This document shows positions 10,118-19,813 of a DNA stretch of 56,753 nucleotides, piece after piece. The position numbers and the translations under genes are program-made. The notes beneath the pieces were generated by a model. That model was given only the letters and a program-made list of their open reading frames with translations. It was not told the origin of the DNA and did not search any database. The number at the start of each line of letters is the position of its first letter. Position 1 is the stretch's first letter. Origin of the DNA: Symbiodinium natans (lineage: Eukaryota > Sar > Dinophyceae > Suessiales > Symbiodiniaceae); the NCBI GenBank assembly GCA_905221605.1, contig CAJNDS010002197.1, positions 535,352-592,104 on the forward strand, read 5' to 3'.

Positions 10118-11789
10118 CATAGCAGAAATTTCGTCAGTGGGTTCCCAGACCTCTACTCTGCGCCCATGCTGGCGTCTTCAACACTCGAACCTCACGGCGT
10201 CTTCTTCCGGCCCACCCACTGCTGTCGCCAGAGGGCAATTTGTTTTTGCCACCATACTTGTGGCCTAAGGACGAATAAGGACGAGTTGGGAGAAGTAAAG
10301 GCAGGTGCTGCAAGGCCTGTGCATGTTTGTCACTGCTGTTTTCGTGTTGCTCTAATGAAGTTACTTGTTCCGCTGCACATGAAAATAGAATGTGTCTGCC
10401 ATACTGTGATAGCCTTCATGCGTACTGGTTTGCGTGTGCGTAGAGCCTGAACTGCACGGCATGCCGCATGGCGGCAAGCGCTGGGGACGCATCCGCTTCT
10501 TTGGGGTTCAGGGTTTAGGGTTTCAGAGGGTCATTCATATTCAGGAGTTTTTTGCACTGGGTTGAAGGGGCACGCCTACCTTCCATCCGATTGGAAGATG
10601 GACTCTTGTGCTAGGACCAGGTCCTCCGAATATTGTCCCCCCGGACCGTGTGTCCCCCTTATGCTTTCCTAACGGCTTTCCCAACCTTTGCAAACAGAAC
10701 AGGCAAGCAACAGCGAAACCCTGAAGCCTAAAGCCTAGACCCTGAACCCTAAACCCTAAACCCTGAACCCTAAACCCTGAACCCTAAACCCTAAGGTCCT
10801 GATACCCACAAGAAGCCGAGGCCAGTGGAAGCCTTGATTGGCAAGAGCTTCGTCTTCCCTTCGGGAAGACGGGGCCTCTCGGCAGCGCATTTGGGTTCTA
10901 GCCTATAACTTTTATAAGGGTCTTCAGAATTTTTCAGGGTTTACGGTGTAGGGGTTCAGGGTTTGGAGTGCCTAGGGCTTTTAGGGTTTTTTTAGGCCAT
11001 TTTAGGGTTTTTAGGGGCTTACAGGGCTTAAAGCGCTTCTAGGTTTGTCAGGGCTGTAGGGTTTATGGGGTTTAGGGCTTTGTAAGCCTTTGTCTGCCTT
11101 AAAGAGTTTTGGTACTTGGGTTCGGAAGGTTGAGGGTTTAGGGTTTTGGGCTTAGGGTTTAGGATTTGAGAAGTTTAGGGCTTCGGTTGTTTCAAGTTTT
11201 GGGGGTTCAAGCTAACGCCTCAACGATGTCAGCTGACATGCCGGAAAAAGGCGTGGGAGGTCTCTCGTGAGGCCGCGCTGCTCTGCTCGGAAAGTGAATC
11301 AATTCCCGAAAACCTAAACCCAAAAACCCGAACATGCCCCGAAACCCTAAACCCTGAACCCTAAACCCTAAACCCTAAACCCTGAACCCTGAACCCTAAA
11401 CCCTAAACCCTAAACCCTACATGCCCTTGAACCTTGGCCTTGTCCCACTCTCCATTCTTCATGTTGGTTTTGCCCAGGTCTCTCTGCCCTGCGGGTGTTA
11501 AGGCTTTAGGGTTTAGGGCTTAAGTTTTATATTATGGGATTTAGGGGTTAAATTTTGAATGATGGGGTTTAGGGTTTAAATTTTGAATTATGGGGTTTAG
11601 GGTTTAGGGTATATAGGGTTTACCACAAACTTCATCATCCCTACTTGGAGTCGATCCTTCGGTCGAACTTTGACCCATCCATGTTTCCCCGCCGCCCTCA
11701 CCAGAGTTTCAGTGAGTCAGTGTGTGACTTGAGGCGGTCACAGGCAGAGTTACCGCAGATCCTTGGTTGCTTTGTGGTTGTTTTGGTGT

Positions 11790-11965
11790 TGGTGGTGGGT
11801 GGTGGGTGGTGGGTGGTGGGTGGTGGGTGGTGGGTGGTGGGTGGTGGGTGGTGGGTGGTGGGTGGTGGGTGGTGGGTGGTGGTGGGTGGTGGGTGGTGGT
11901 GGGTGGTGGGTGGTGGTGGGTGGTGGGTGGTGGGTGGTGGTGGGTGGTGGTGGGTGTTGGTGGTG
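11790..11965. repeat. (GGGTGGT)n array, G-quadruplex-prone
   Basis: Some 24 units of GGTGGGT with GGT slips late in the array. The G-rich strand is +. Long open frames across it on both strands (poly Gly-Trp-Val, poly His-Pro-Pro) are repeat artefacts. Confidence 0.9.
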
Positions 11966-12112
11966 GGGTGGGAGGGTGAATGGATTGGATTTCCCAAGAT
12001 TGCCCACACCAGAAATATAAGAAGGATAAGATGATCAAACTCCAAACCCTAAACCCTGAAACCTGAACCCTAAACCCTACACCCTAAACCCTAAACCCAC
12101 AACCCATTCACA

Positions 12113-12390
12113 GCTGGCACGATGCGGAATCCGACTCAGGCAGTCGCATGTCGGATCTGATGGTCCTTGCCTCAGCTGAAAGCAAAAGACCCTTCCTTCG
12201 CCTTTGGTTGAAATTTAAACTTTTTCGGTTTAGGGTTTAGGGGTTAGGGTTCAGGGCTCCTTATTTAGTACGTAGAAATTTTAAAGTTTAACCTTCTTTT
12301 CCCCCTTGGTAATTGGAGAAGTAAGGACCTCTGGTCTTACATGGATCTCTGTCTGGGTGCCGTTTCTGGGGAAATGGACTACAAGTTTGT
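12113..12390 (+). CDS. Possible exon pair split by an introner
   Basis: Sequence from about 12113 reads open (HDAESDSGSRMSDLMVLASA) to the introner at 12188-12325. Precise removal leaves it open into 12326-12390. Two frames stay open after the junction (one reading KDLWSYMDLCLGAVSG), so the true frame is undecided. It is preceded by a CCCTAAA tract ending in a CAG-type acceptor. I recognise no product. Confidence 0.3.
12188..12325 (+). mobile_element. Introner, family 2 copy c, with a telomere-type insertion
   Basis: GACC duplication at 12188-12191 and 12326-12329; termini CTTCCTTC / GAAGTAAG. Relative to copies a and b it carries about 33 extra bases near 12225-12257 that are TTTAGGG-type repeat, in the middle of the element. 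GA-AG followed by G. Confidence 0.88.
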
Positions 12391-12639
12391 TTTTTGTTCC
12401 CGTGCCCTCTCTGGATTTTTTCAAGAATTGGGTGAAGGGGGACGCAGCGCCCCTCTCTTCCCTTCCCCCCCACACGCTCCAAATCAGAGACCCTTCGGCG
12501 CTTGTCCCCGCTCTTTTATGGGCTTTCGGGGTCCGGGGTCTTGAAATGTGGGGTTTTTCCGCAAGTCGGGGTACCGTCTTGGGGTCCTTTTTTGAAATTA
12601 CACAGCCATCCTACTGCTTGACGGTACTCTAGGGGCCCC

Positions 12640-14399
12640 CCCCCTATCTTCGCAAGGCTCGCAGTGATACCCTAAACCCTAAACCCTAAACCCTAAACCC
12701 TAAACCCTAAACCCACAACATCATAGCAAGCGCCAGCAACTCTGGGACCCCAGCCCTAAACCAGTTGTTCTGGTTCAGGAACTTAAGAGAAGTTGTTGTT
12801 TAAAGGTCTATATTCGGTGTTTGTTTCTGAAATCAGGGTACCTTCTTGGGGTCCTTATTTTGAGGGAGTCCTACTATTTGGGGGTCTATTGTAGGGGTCC
12901 CTTATTTTCGTAAACTCTTACATACATATATATATATGTGCGTAAATAGCATGGCTGCCTTCCTGCATAGCAACCCAGTAGGGAGACCCTTAGATGCCCC
13001 CTGCCGCTCACGAGCCCGAGGAAGCAAAAGCATCCTGAGCCCCAAAACTGTTTTCGGGTTTAGGGGTTAGGGTTTAGGGTTTAGGGTTTAGGGTTTAGGG
13101 TTTGGGGTTTGGGGTTTAGGGTTTAGGGTTTAGGGATGTTCCCCCTTATGCGAACAGTCCTCAATAGGGACTTTCGCCCCCCCCCCCCCTATTATCATTC
13201 CTATGAGGGACTGTTGGTTTCAGGAGAACATCCCGAGGTTCAGGTATGACTCTAAGGGCAGTTTCATGGGCCCTTAACATGTCCCTTACCCTCTTTAGAG
13301 GCTGCTGATGTATGGGCCCACCAGGGTTTTTCAGGGGCACAAGGGGTGCCCCTTTTCAGGGCCCATACTAAGGCACCATGAAGCTGCCCTATGAATGAAA
13401 CCTGGTCTAGGGTTTAGGGTTTAGGGTTTAGGGTTAGGGTTTAGGGTTTAGGGTTTAGGGTTTAGGGTTTAGGGTACCTGTCCCTCCGCGGTTCGCCTGA
13501 GGCCAGCACCCACAAGGGCCTGGCCCCCAGCTACTTCGATGGGACCCGGGGATGTTGGGGAACACTCAAAGCGGAAACCACTAAACTCTTAGGGTTTATT
13601 GTTTAGGGTTTAGGGTTTAGGTAAACCCTTAAATCCTTAAACCCTTAACCCTTTAAGCCCTTAAGCCCTTAAGCCCTTAATTAAGCCCTTAAGCCCTCAA
13701 GCCCTCAAGCCCTCAAGCCCTCAACCCCAAGCCCAGAGTGGCATAGGGGCTGTTAAGAGTCAGCCAGCCAATGGGGGTTCATTGCGGTAGGGTTTAGGGT
13801 TTAGGGTTTAAAGGGTTTAGGGTTTAGGGTTTAGGGTTTAGGGTTTAGGGTTTAGGGTTTAGGGTTTAGGGTTTAGGGTTTAGGGTTTAGGGTTTAGGGT
13901 TTAGGTTTTGGGGTTTAGGGTTCAGGGTTCAGGGTTCAGGGTTCAGGGTTTCGGTTGGGGCTTAGTGATTTCTTAGACCTGCTGGTTTTTCGGCTTTTGA
14001 GCGCAGGGTCAAGGGTTTGGGGGGTGTATGGTTTCTTCTTCTGCTGGTTTGGGGTTAAAGGGGCTCTGAGCCCTGAGCCCTGAGCCCTCTGAGCCCTGAG
14101 CCCTAAACGCTAAACCCTTTAGGCCCTAAGTGCCCTAAGAAGGCTTGAGGCGTAAGAGTTTGGCTCCAGAACCGGCTTTCCTAAGGGAGAGCCTGGGCCC
14201 GTCCCTCTTGGATTCAGTAGGCCTCCCTAAACCCCAGGCTTCGGGTTTAGGGTTTTAGGGTTTTAGGGTTTTAGGATTTTAGGGTTTTAGGGTCTTAGGG
14301 TCTTAGGGTTTTAGGGCTTAGGGTTCAGCACTCCGGGTCGAGCAGTTTTATGGTTCAGTTTTAACACCCACCCACCCAGAGAATTCCACAACATTGAGA
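12640..14399. other. Telomere-type arrays and small repeats, no gene recognised
   Basis: CCCTAAA array near 12669-12713. TTTAGGG arrays near 13055-13136, 13406-13475 and 13788-13945. Degenerate CCCTTAAG and CCTGAGCC runs near 13620-13735 and 14065-14110. Two related tracts share TCTTGGGGTCCTT near 12577 and 12845. A family 5 element lies at 13256-13389. Confidence 0.7.
13256..13389 (+). mobile_element. Family 5 copy a: small inverted-repeat element
   Basis: It starts GGGCAGTTTCATGGGCCCTT; its end reads back as GGGCAGCTTCATGGTGCCTT. A second inner pair is GGGCCCAT...GGGCCCATA. About 134 bp. It matches the split copy at 6653-6865. No clean target duplication seen. Confidence 0.6.
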
Positions 14400-14855
14400 A
14401 AGCAAAAAACTGCCAAAATCTGTAAATAAAGCGGCCAAAAAACGGAAAATAAAGTTGCCAAAAACTGAAAACAAAGCGGCCAAAAACTGAAAACAAAGCG
14501 GCCAAAAGCTGAAAACAAAAAAGCGGCCAAAACTGAAAATAAAGCGGCCAAAAACTGAAAATAAGCGGCCAAAAACGGAAAATAAAGCGGCCAAAAAAAA
14601 AACTGAAAATGAAGCGGCCAAAAATTGAAAGTAAAGCAGCCAAAAACGGAAAATAAAGCGGCCAATAACTGAAAATAAAGTGGCAAAAAAAACTGAAAGT
14701 AAAGCGGCCAAAAACTGAAAATAAAGCGGCCAAAATCTGGAAATAAAGCGTCTGAAAATGAAGCGGCCAAAAACTGAAAGTAAAGCGGCCAAAACTGAAA
14801 AGAAAGCGGCCAAAACTGAAAATAAAACTGAAAAAAAACGGTCAAGAACTGAAAT
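14400..14855. repeat. ~21-22 bp minisatellite (GCGGCCAAAAACTGAAAATAAA)
   Basis: Roughly 20 degenerate units with indels. On the minus strand all three frames stay partly open as FQFWPL-type repeats; these are not genes. Confidence 0.9.
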
Positions 14856-16577
14856 TCAATTAGCTTTTAATATGTATGGTAGAGAGGGTTTAGGGTTTAG
14901 GGTTCCAGACCTTAAACAGCTCCCAAAAGGCAGCAAGGCCACTGAGCTTCCACAAGTGCAAGCCGAGACGGAGGTCGCCGCCTTTGGGGGGAGGTTTAGG
15001 GTCTGGGGTTTAGGGTTTAGGGTTTAGGGTTTAGGGTTTAGGGTTTAGGGTACATGGGGCTAGAATATATTGGGGGGGGGGGGGGAGGCAGCAGAAGATG
15101 GTATCTCAGGTACCTTGTCCCTGTCAACCATGTTCAGGGCCAAACATCGGCAACGATTGTTTGACAATATTGGAAATAGGGTTTGGGGTTCAGGGTTTAG
15201 GGTTTAGGCGTGTCGAGCTCATGTTGGAATCGAAGGCAATCGTCAGGGTTTGTCAGGTTTTTTCAGGGTCTTGCAGTCACTTTGGGTGCTTCTTTCGGCT
15301 TCGCACGCGGTGTAGCGCTCAACGGTGCTCTGGGTCGGTGTGCCAGGGCCGTCAACCCTGAAACCCGAGAACCCAAAAGGCTATTTACTTGAAGGTTGTT
15401 CTGGGCAGAATCAACACAATTCAGAATCAAAGTGCTCGTGAAAGCATGTATTTTCAACATCCTAAGCCTTCTACATCTGACCCGGCCGCCGCAAAGGCCT
15501 AACATACCCAAAGCCTACACCCCAAATCCCCAAACCCCTGGCTCAGGGGCTGGCATGGATTTGTCGGTGATTAAGGAAAGAGTCTGAGGGTTTAGAGGAC
15601 CTAGAGGACCTAGAGGATTTAGGGTGCGGGGCTTTCCACTGCCAGCTGAAGTGATTTCTACAAGCATGTTCCGTAGTTGGGCTGCAACCTATGGCACGAA
15701 ACGAAAAGTGTTGTCTTGGGACGCTTTTGAGAAGACGCTTGTTGCAGAATGACTTGGTCCCGACAAGTGTCTTCAAGCCATGTGAAAAGTCTGCGGAGGC
15801 ATACGTCACCCTTGGTGGTGGTGAGAGAACCCTAAACCCTAAACCCTAAACCCTAAACCCTAATCCCTTGGACTGAAAGCTCCTTCAGAGACGACAGCCC
15901 TATTCGACCTGTTGAGAATTTCTGCGTTCTGTGGCATCATGCAAAGAATAGATGCCCAAGCCCTCGGCATCCAAGGGGGAGCTGTGGGTCTAGTTGCTAA
16001 GGTTTAACATTACAGGCATCCATGCTGCCATATTTGAAAACACAGTTGCCCCTGAACAGAATATTTTTGGGCTGCTTCTCTGAGGGAGAACAACCCTAAA
16101 ACCCTAAACCCTAAACTCCAACAGGCTAACTTGCTGGGCCACGAAGCCCTAAGCCCCCCAACGCGTGCTGGGCAGGTGGATCATGAGGCGACGTCCCACA
16201 CTGCGTGGGAGGCCATCAAGAGAACGCACGGCTTCATGATGTGCCGGCCCCAACCTAGGCACATTGTGCCGGCCCCAACCTAGGCACATTGAAGGTTTAG
16301 GGTTTAGGGTTTAGGGTTTAGGGTTTAGGGTTTAGGGTTTAGGGTTTAGGGTCTAGTTAGGGGAGCGTTGTGTTGCCTGTCGGTACCCGTCAGGGTATAG
16401 GTTTTGAACTTCGGGGGATGGACGGGTTTAGGGCTTAGGGTGCTTCTTTTTCCAGTTCTAGCCCTAAACCCTAAACCCTAAACCCTAAAACCTAAACCCT
16501 AAACCCTAAACCCTAAACAACCCTAAACCCTAAACCCTAGTTCTCAGATCATCCTTCAGGCCTCCAAAGCGCTAGGG
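14856..16577. other. Telomere-type islands up to the assembly gap
   Basis: TTTAGGG at about 14885-14905, 14997-15052 and 16293-16353; CCCTAAA at about 15829-15865 and 16460-16539. A 25-bp unit GTGCCGGCCCCAACCTAGGC(acatt) is doubled at 16241-16290. The last bases before the gap resume minus-strand retroelement-like sequence. No gene is supported between 14856 and 16548. Confidence 0.7.
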
Positions 16578-18372
16578 NNNNNNNNNNNNNNNNNNNNNNN
16601 NNNNNNNNNNNNNNNNNNNNNNNNNNNNNNNNNNNNNNNNNNNNNNNNNNNNNNNNNNNNNNNNNNNNNNNNNNNNNCAGCTCGGTTTGCGTAGAAAAGC
16701 TACACTCCTTGTCCACCGAAGTCTCAAAACCCAAAAGAGTGAAGACTGCATGGGCACAGCCATCAGTGGCTTCTGCAAGACACTTAGGCGCAGTGCAAGG
16801 GTAGTCGTCGTAGTAGCAGGAGGCAAGCACGTCGACCTCAAGGAGAATGCGCCTAAGCAGCAAAGAGACCCGGTTGAACTGCAGAACCGAAGCCGCAGAC
16901 CCGAAAGGTAGGGTCCGGCATACAAAGGCTCTGGGCTCACGGGTCCCAGGTTCCCGCAGCATGATGACAGCCTTCCTTTGCTCTTCTGGGTGCAGCGGCA
17001 GCTGCTTGTAAGCAGACCTCAAGTCGTAGGTCTTCGTGAGGGGCCTGATGTTATCACCCTGCTCCCACATGGCATGCACTTTCCCATTCAGGCAAGTGCC
17101 ATCTGAAAGAGTCAAAGAAACATCTCCTCGGGATGAGGCGTAGCGAAAGATCGTTGAGCAGACCCACACAATCTCGTCGAGGGCCCTCAAGGCAACCTTC
17201 TCGAAAGCTCCAAATGTCGAGTTGACATTGTTCTCGCTGAGATCGTCGATAGGTCGCCACTTCTTTTGCCATACCGCGAATCTTCTGCAAGGGCACCATT
17301 TGTCACCGAAACGCTGCCTGACCTCCTCCAAGGAGAGAGGCCCGTGAAGCCATGCCTTCGAGTTCGGGTCGGCCTCGTCCAGAGTCAGCTCCCACAGGGG
17401 TTGCTCGAAGTCAGCGATGGCCTGCTTTCGAATCTTCTCCACCAAGGAATTCTGGAGAGCGGGCGCTCGGGTCCAGAACTCCTGCTCATCAAGCTCTGCA
17501 GGGCGCACGTCAGGCTCAAAGACTCCTGTCGCAGGAAGATAGCCGGTTATGCGAAAACCATCCGCAAGGTCCTGATAGATGGCCTCATCTGGCCAACCCA
17601 AAGACCGTCCAATTTTCTCGAGTAGGGCCAGCCTCTTTCCTCTGAGGACGGCTGCGACATCCTTGTGCATCGAGGCAAAAAGTTTTGCATTTTCCGACTC
17701 AAGCTCTTTAGCCCAAGCTCGCCATTGCCGAAGCTTGAGCAACCTAGAACGGAGGACTGCTACAGGCCCACCCGTCAAAGTCTTAAAGAGTACACGCAGA
17801 AGGTCATCAGGCACGGCCCGAGCCAGGTCAAAAGGATGCTGCAGGGAAAGAGCATGATGCACATACTGCAACGGCTCACGGTACACACCAAAGGTAACGT
17901 ACGACGGCCCTGGGAAGTCAGGAAGAGCGACTCCCCCCCTTTCAAGTGACTGTCGCAGGAAACGGCTGCCGGCCGGCACACCCAGCCAAGGATCTGTCAG
18001 GCAACGCTTAGCATTGAGCGGCGGCGGCATCTCAGAAAAGACAGTGACAGTGTAGCTGTACTCGGGTATGAGCGGCGGAAAGCGGCGCCCGCGTGGCTGC
18101 ACGTGGTTGGCTGCACGCGCGGAAGCATGGGCAGAAAGGGCATCGGGATCAGGGCCCAACCCAGACGCTGAAGCGGAGGCCGCAACCGCCGCCACGAACC
18201 GCTGGCAGAAAAGGAGCGGGTAGGCCGCCTCACGGGCGGTGGCAAACTCGCCGTTTTGGACTTGCCAGGGCTGATGCTCCGCACAGCCGGGGCATGGCCC
18301 ACTAAGGACCCCAAACCTGGCACGTTGGTGAGAAGGCCCGTAGCCTTGCGCCTGTTGGAGCCATGCCTGCAA
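16549..18372 (-). CDS. Retroelement reverse transcriptase ORF (interrupted by gap, 3' end missing)
   Basis: The ORF reads about 565 residues from 18372 to the gap. Reverse transcriptase motifs are clear: motif A KTYDLRSAYKQLPL (Asp450), motif B LPFGSAASVLQFNR, motif C CYYDDYP (Asp522-Asp523), then FETSVDKEC. Upstream is WRPIDDLSENNVNSTFG. Residues 20-55 (GPCPGC...HQPW...FATAREAAYP) look like the continuation of the methyltransferase ORF in another frame, so the 376-bp overlap with 17997-19715 reflects a frameshift rather than two independent starts. RNase H, integrase or recombinase should lie beyond the gap. The element class (LTR-like or DIRS-like) cannot be decided from what remains. Confidence 0.85.
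   Translation of the reverse strand: MQAWLQQAQGYGPSHQRARFGVLSGPCPGCAEHQPWQVQNGEFATAREAAYPLLFCQRFVAAVAASASASGLGPDPDALSAHASARAANHVQPRGRRFPPLIPEYSYTVTVFSEMPPPLNAKRCLTDPWLGVPAGSRFLRQSLERGGVALPDFPGPSYVTFGVYREPLQYVHHALSLQHPFDLARAVPDDLLRVLFKTLTGGPVAVLRSRLLKLRQWRAWAKELESENAKLFASMHKDVAAVLRGKRLALLEKIGRSLGWPDEAIYQDLADGFRITGYLPATGVFEPDVRPAELDEQEFWTRAPALQNSLVEKIRKQAIADFEQPLWELTLDEADPNSKAWLHGPLSLEEVRQRFGDKWCPCRRFAVWQKKWRPIDDLSENNVNSTFGAFEKVALRALDEIVWVCSTIFRYASSRGDVSLTLSDGTCLNGKVHAMWEQGDNIRPLTKTYDLRSAYKQLPLHPEEQRKAVIMLREPGTREPRAFVCRTLPFGSAASVLQFNRVSLLLRRILLEVDVLASCYYDDYPCTAPKCLAEATDGCAHAVFTLLGFETSVDKECSFSTQTELXXXXXXXXXXXXXXXXXXXXXXXXXXXXXXXXXXLALWRPEG
16578..16677. other. Assembly gap, 100 N
   Basis: Exactly 100 N, the usual placeholder for a gap of unknown size. 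It falls inside the reverse transcriptase ORF, at the border between the telomere-repeat-rich region and the transposon block. Confidence 0.99.
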
Positions 18373-19715
18373 AGGTCAAAAGCAACGAAAGTGCAGCGCT
18401 GCATCAAAGAGGCAAAAGGCGGCAACATCCAAAGCCATGAATGCAGAGGGTTCTCTACTGAGACGCCGATCTGAGGAAAAGAAGCCAGAACAAATTCGAA
18501 GAAAGCAGCAGCGCCCTCGTAGATTGCATTGGCACTTTGGACACGAGCGTGATCAGTAGGTGAGAGCCCTGGAAGACCCCAGACATGATGGAGGTCGCGC
18601 AGAGGGGGGGGCCCAGGTGACAAGTCGCGGGCGCGGCTGCATGTGCCGCACGGCACGGCAATATGCACATGAGCCACGGCTTGGGATGACAAGACGCCAC
18701 GAAGGAACTCCCAGGAGGAGGGGCTGCGGAGATCCAGCTGCAGAACATGCACATGCGGCTTAAAGCGATTGCCATGATGGTCAACAGCCAACGTCCGAAA
18801 ACCAGCCTCCGCGGCCTGCTGTGACAGCAGGGCAGTACCGGCGCAAAGCTCGATGAACAAAGGCGGCGTGCCGACGGGAGTTGGGGAGACTAGGGGACCC
18901 GGCAAACCAGGGGGAGGCGACCTAGTCCTAGAACCCGAACCGGCCACAACAGCGGAAGTGGGAGCAGGAGAGCGCGAGCGTCGCGCAGGCTCAGGTGCAT
19001 CAGCGGTCTGGGGGAGCGGAGGGAGGGGGAAACCTAAGGCAACGAGTTTGGCACGATCGTCCGGCAGGAGCCGGTGGCAGGAGGCAGGAGTGAAACCCAC
19101 CAAGACAAGCCTGCGCCCCGTCCAGGGCAGGACTTTATGCCACAGGCGATAGGCGTCGAAGGTAACGGCACCATGCTCCCAGGACAAAGGGCCACCTTGG
19201 ACGGTGTGGCCAGCACAAGGGAGGCTTTCACTACCACAACCCTCGACCCAAAGCAGACCACCTTGGAAGACGGTCAAAGGCGCAACGGTGTTAGGCACAG
19301 GATGGTTACGCACATCCTTATGGAATGGAGCGTCGTCAGCATCCAGGAGAACAATGGCTGAGAAAATGGAATCTGGGCACAGCAGGCGCAGCCAGGCAGT
19401 CAAGGCAAAAACACAGAAAGGGAAAACCAGGGTATTCTTACGAAACCCAACCAGTGCACCCTGACCATAAGCCCCGGCAGCGAAAGCACGACCAGTCTCG
19501 GCCCGCGGCGAAGGCTCGAAGGGGAGCAAGTCCACCATCTCGACGATTTTCGAGCGGACCAGGGCGCGCTCTTGAAGCATGGAAAAAGCCAAAATTTCTG
19601 CAGGATGCACCGGTGCGGGGTATGCGTGCATCAAGGCCTCGAAACCAGACAAAATGCAATCTGTACATGACAAGGTCTCAGGCAAATTGAGGGCAGACGG
19701 GGAGTGGCGGGACAT
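17997..19715 (-). CDS. Retroelement ORF: possible 2OG-Fe(II) dioxygenase fold plus cytosine-C5 methyltransferase-like domain
   Basis: About 572 residues. C-terminal half: motif I FIELCAGTALLSQQA (from 287), catalytic-loop-like HIAVPCGTCSRARD (Pro355-Cys356) and GVSVENPLHSWLW (Glu421-Asn422), the order seen in cytosine-C5 DNA methyltransferases. N-terminal half: FHKDVRNHP (His132-x-Asp134), GGLLWVE, then LWHKVLPWTGRRLVLVGF (His193, Arg201/202). This HxD...H...R spacing fits the double-stranded beta-helix dioxygenases; that assignment is inference. A Pro/Ser-rich linker (230-285) separates the halves. After about residue 465 the frame leaves the homologous track and the remaining residues look like out-of-frame translation. 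Capture of DNMTs by dinoflagellate retrotransposons is published knowledge. This copy is probably non-autonomous. Confidence 0.75.
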   Translation of the reverse strand: MSRHSPSALNLPETLSCTDCILSGFEALMHAYPAPVHPAEILAFSMLQERALVRSKIVEMVDLLPFEPSPRAETGRAFAAGAYGQGALVGFRKNTLVFPFCVFALTAWLRLLCPDSIFSAIVLLDADDAPFHKDVRNHPVPNTVAPLTVFQGGLLWVEGCGSESLPCAGHTVQGGPLSWEHGAVTFDAYRLWHKVLPWTGRRLVLVGFTPASCHRLLPDDRAKLVALGFPLPPLPQTADAPEPARRSRSPAPTSAVVAGSGSRTRSPPPGLPGPLVSPTPVGTPPLFIELCAGTALLSQQAAEAGFRTLAVDHHGNRFKPHVHVLQLDLRSPSSWEFLRGVLSSQAVAHVHIAVPCGTCSRARDLSPGPPPLRDLHHVWGLPGLSPTDHARVQSANAIYEGAAAFFEFVLASFPQIGVSVENPLHSWLWMLPPFASLMQRCTFVAFDLCRHGSNRRKATGLLTNVPGLGSLVGHAPAVRSISPGKSKTASLPPPVRRPTRSFSASGSWRRLRPPLQRLGWALIPMPFLPMLPRVQPTTCSHAGAAFRRSYPSTATLSLSFLRCRRRSMLSVA

Positions 19716-19813
19716 GGAATCAGCGCCGGCATCGCAAACGCTGTCGGGAGTCTTTGCAGGAACAGGGGGCTCCGTACAGGATCAGGCGACACAGGCTGCC
19801 CCGCCCCGGACTG

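Larger units (their letters stand above)
9875..12187. other. Mostly non-coding stretch with telomere-type islands
   Basis: It holds one introner copy (10011-10117) in exon-like sequence; CCCTAAA arrays near 10733-10795, 11341-11418 and 12041-12103; irregular TTTAGGG-like text at 10940-11180; and a heptamer array at 11790-11965. An open stretch near 11643-11770 (SNFDPSMFPRRPHQSF) could be an exon, but nothing identifies it. No other gene is supported. Confidence 0.5.

Noticed and set aside
11645-12045. Gly-Trp and His-Pro rich ORFs
   Set aside because: Translations of the GGGTGGT array on both strands.
14311-14845. Three overlapping minus-strand ORFs rich in Phe, Trp, Pro and Leu
   Set aside because: Produced by the 21-22 bp minisatellite; all three frames look alike.
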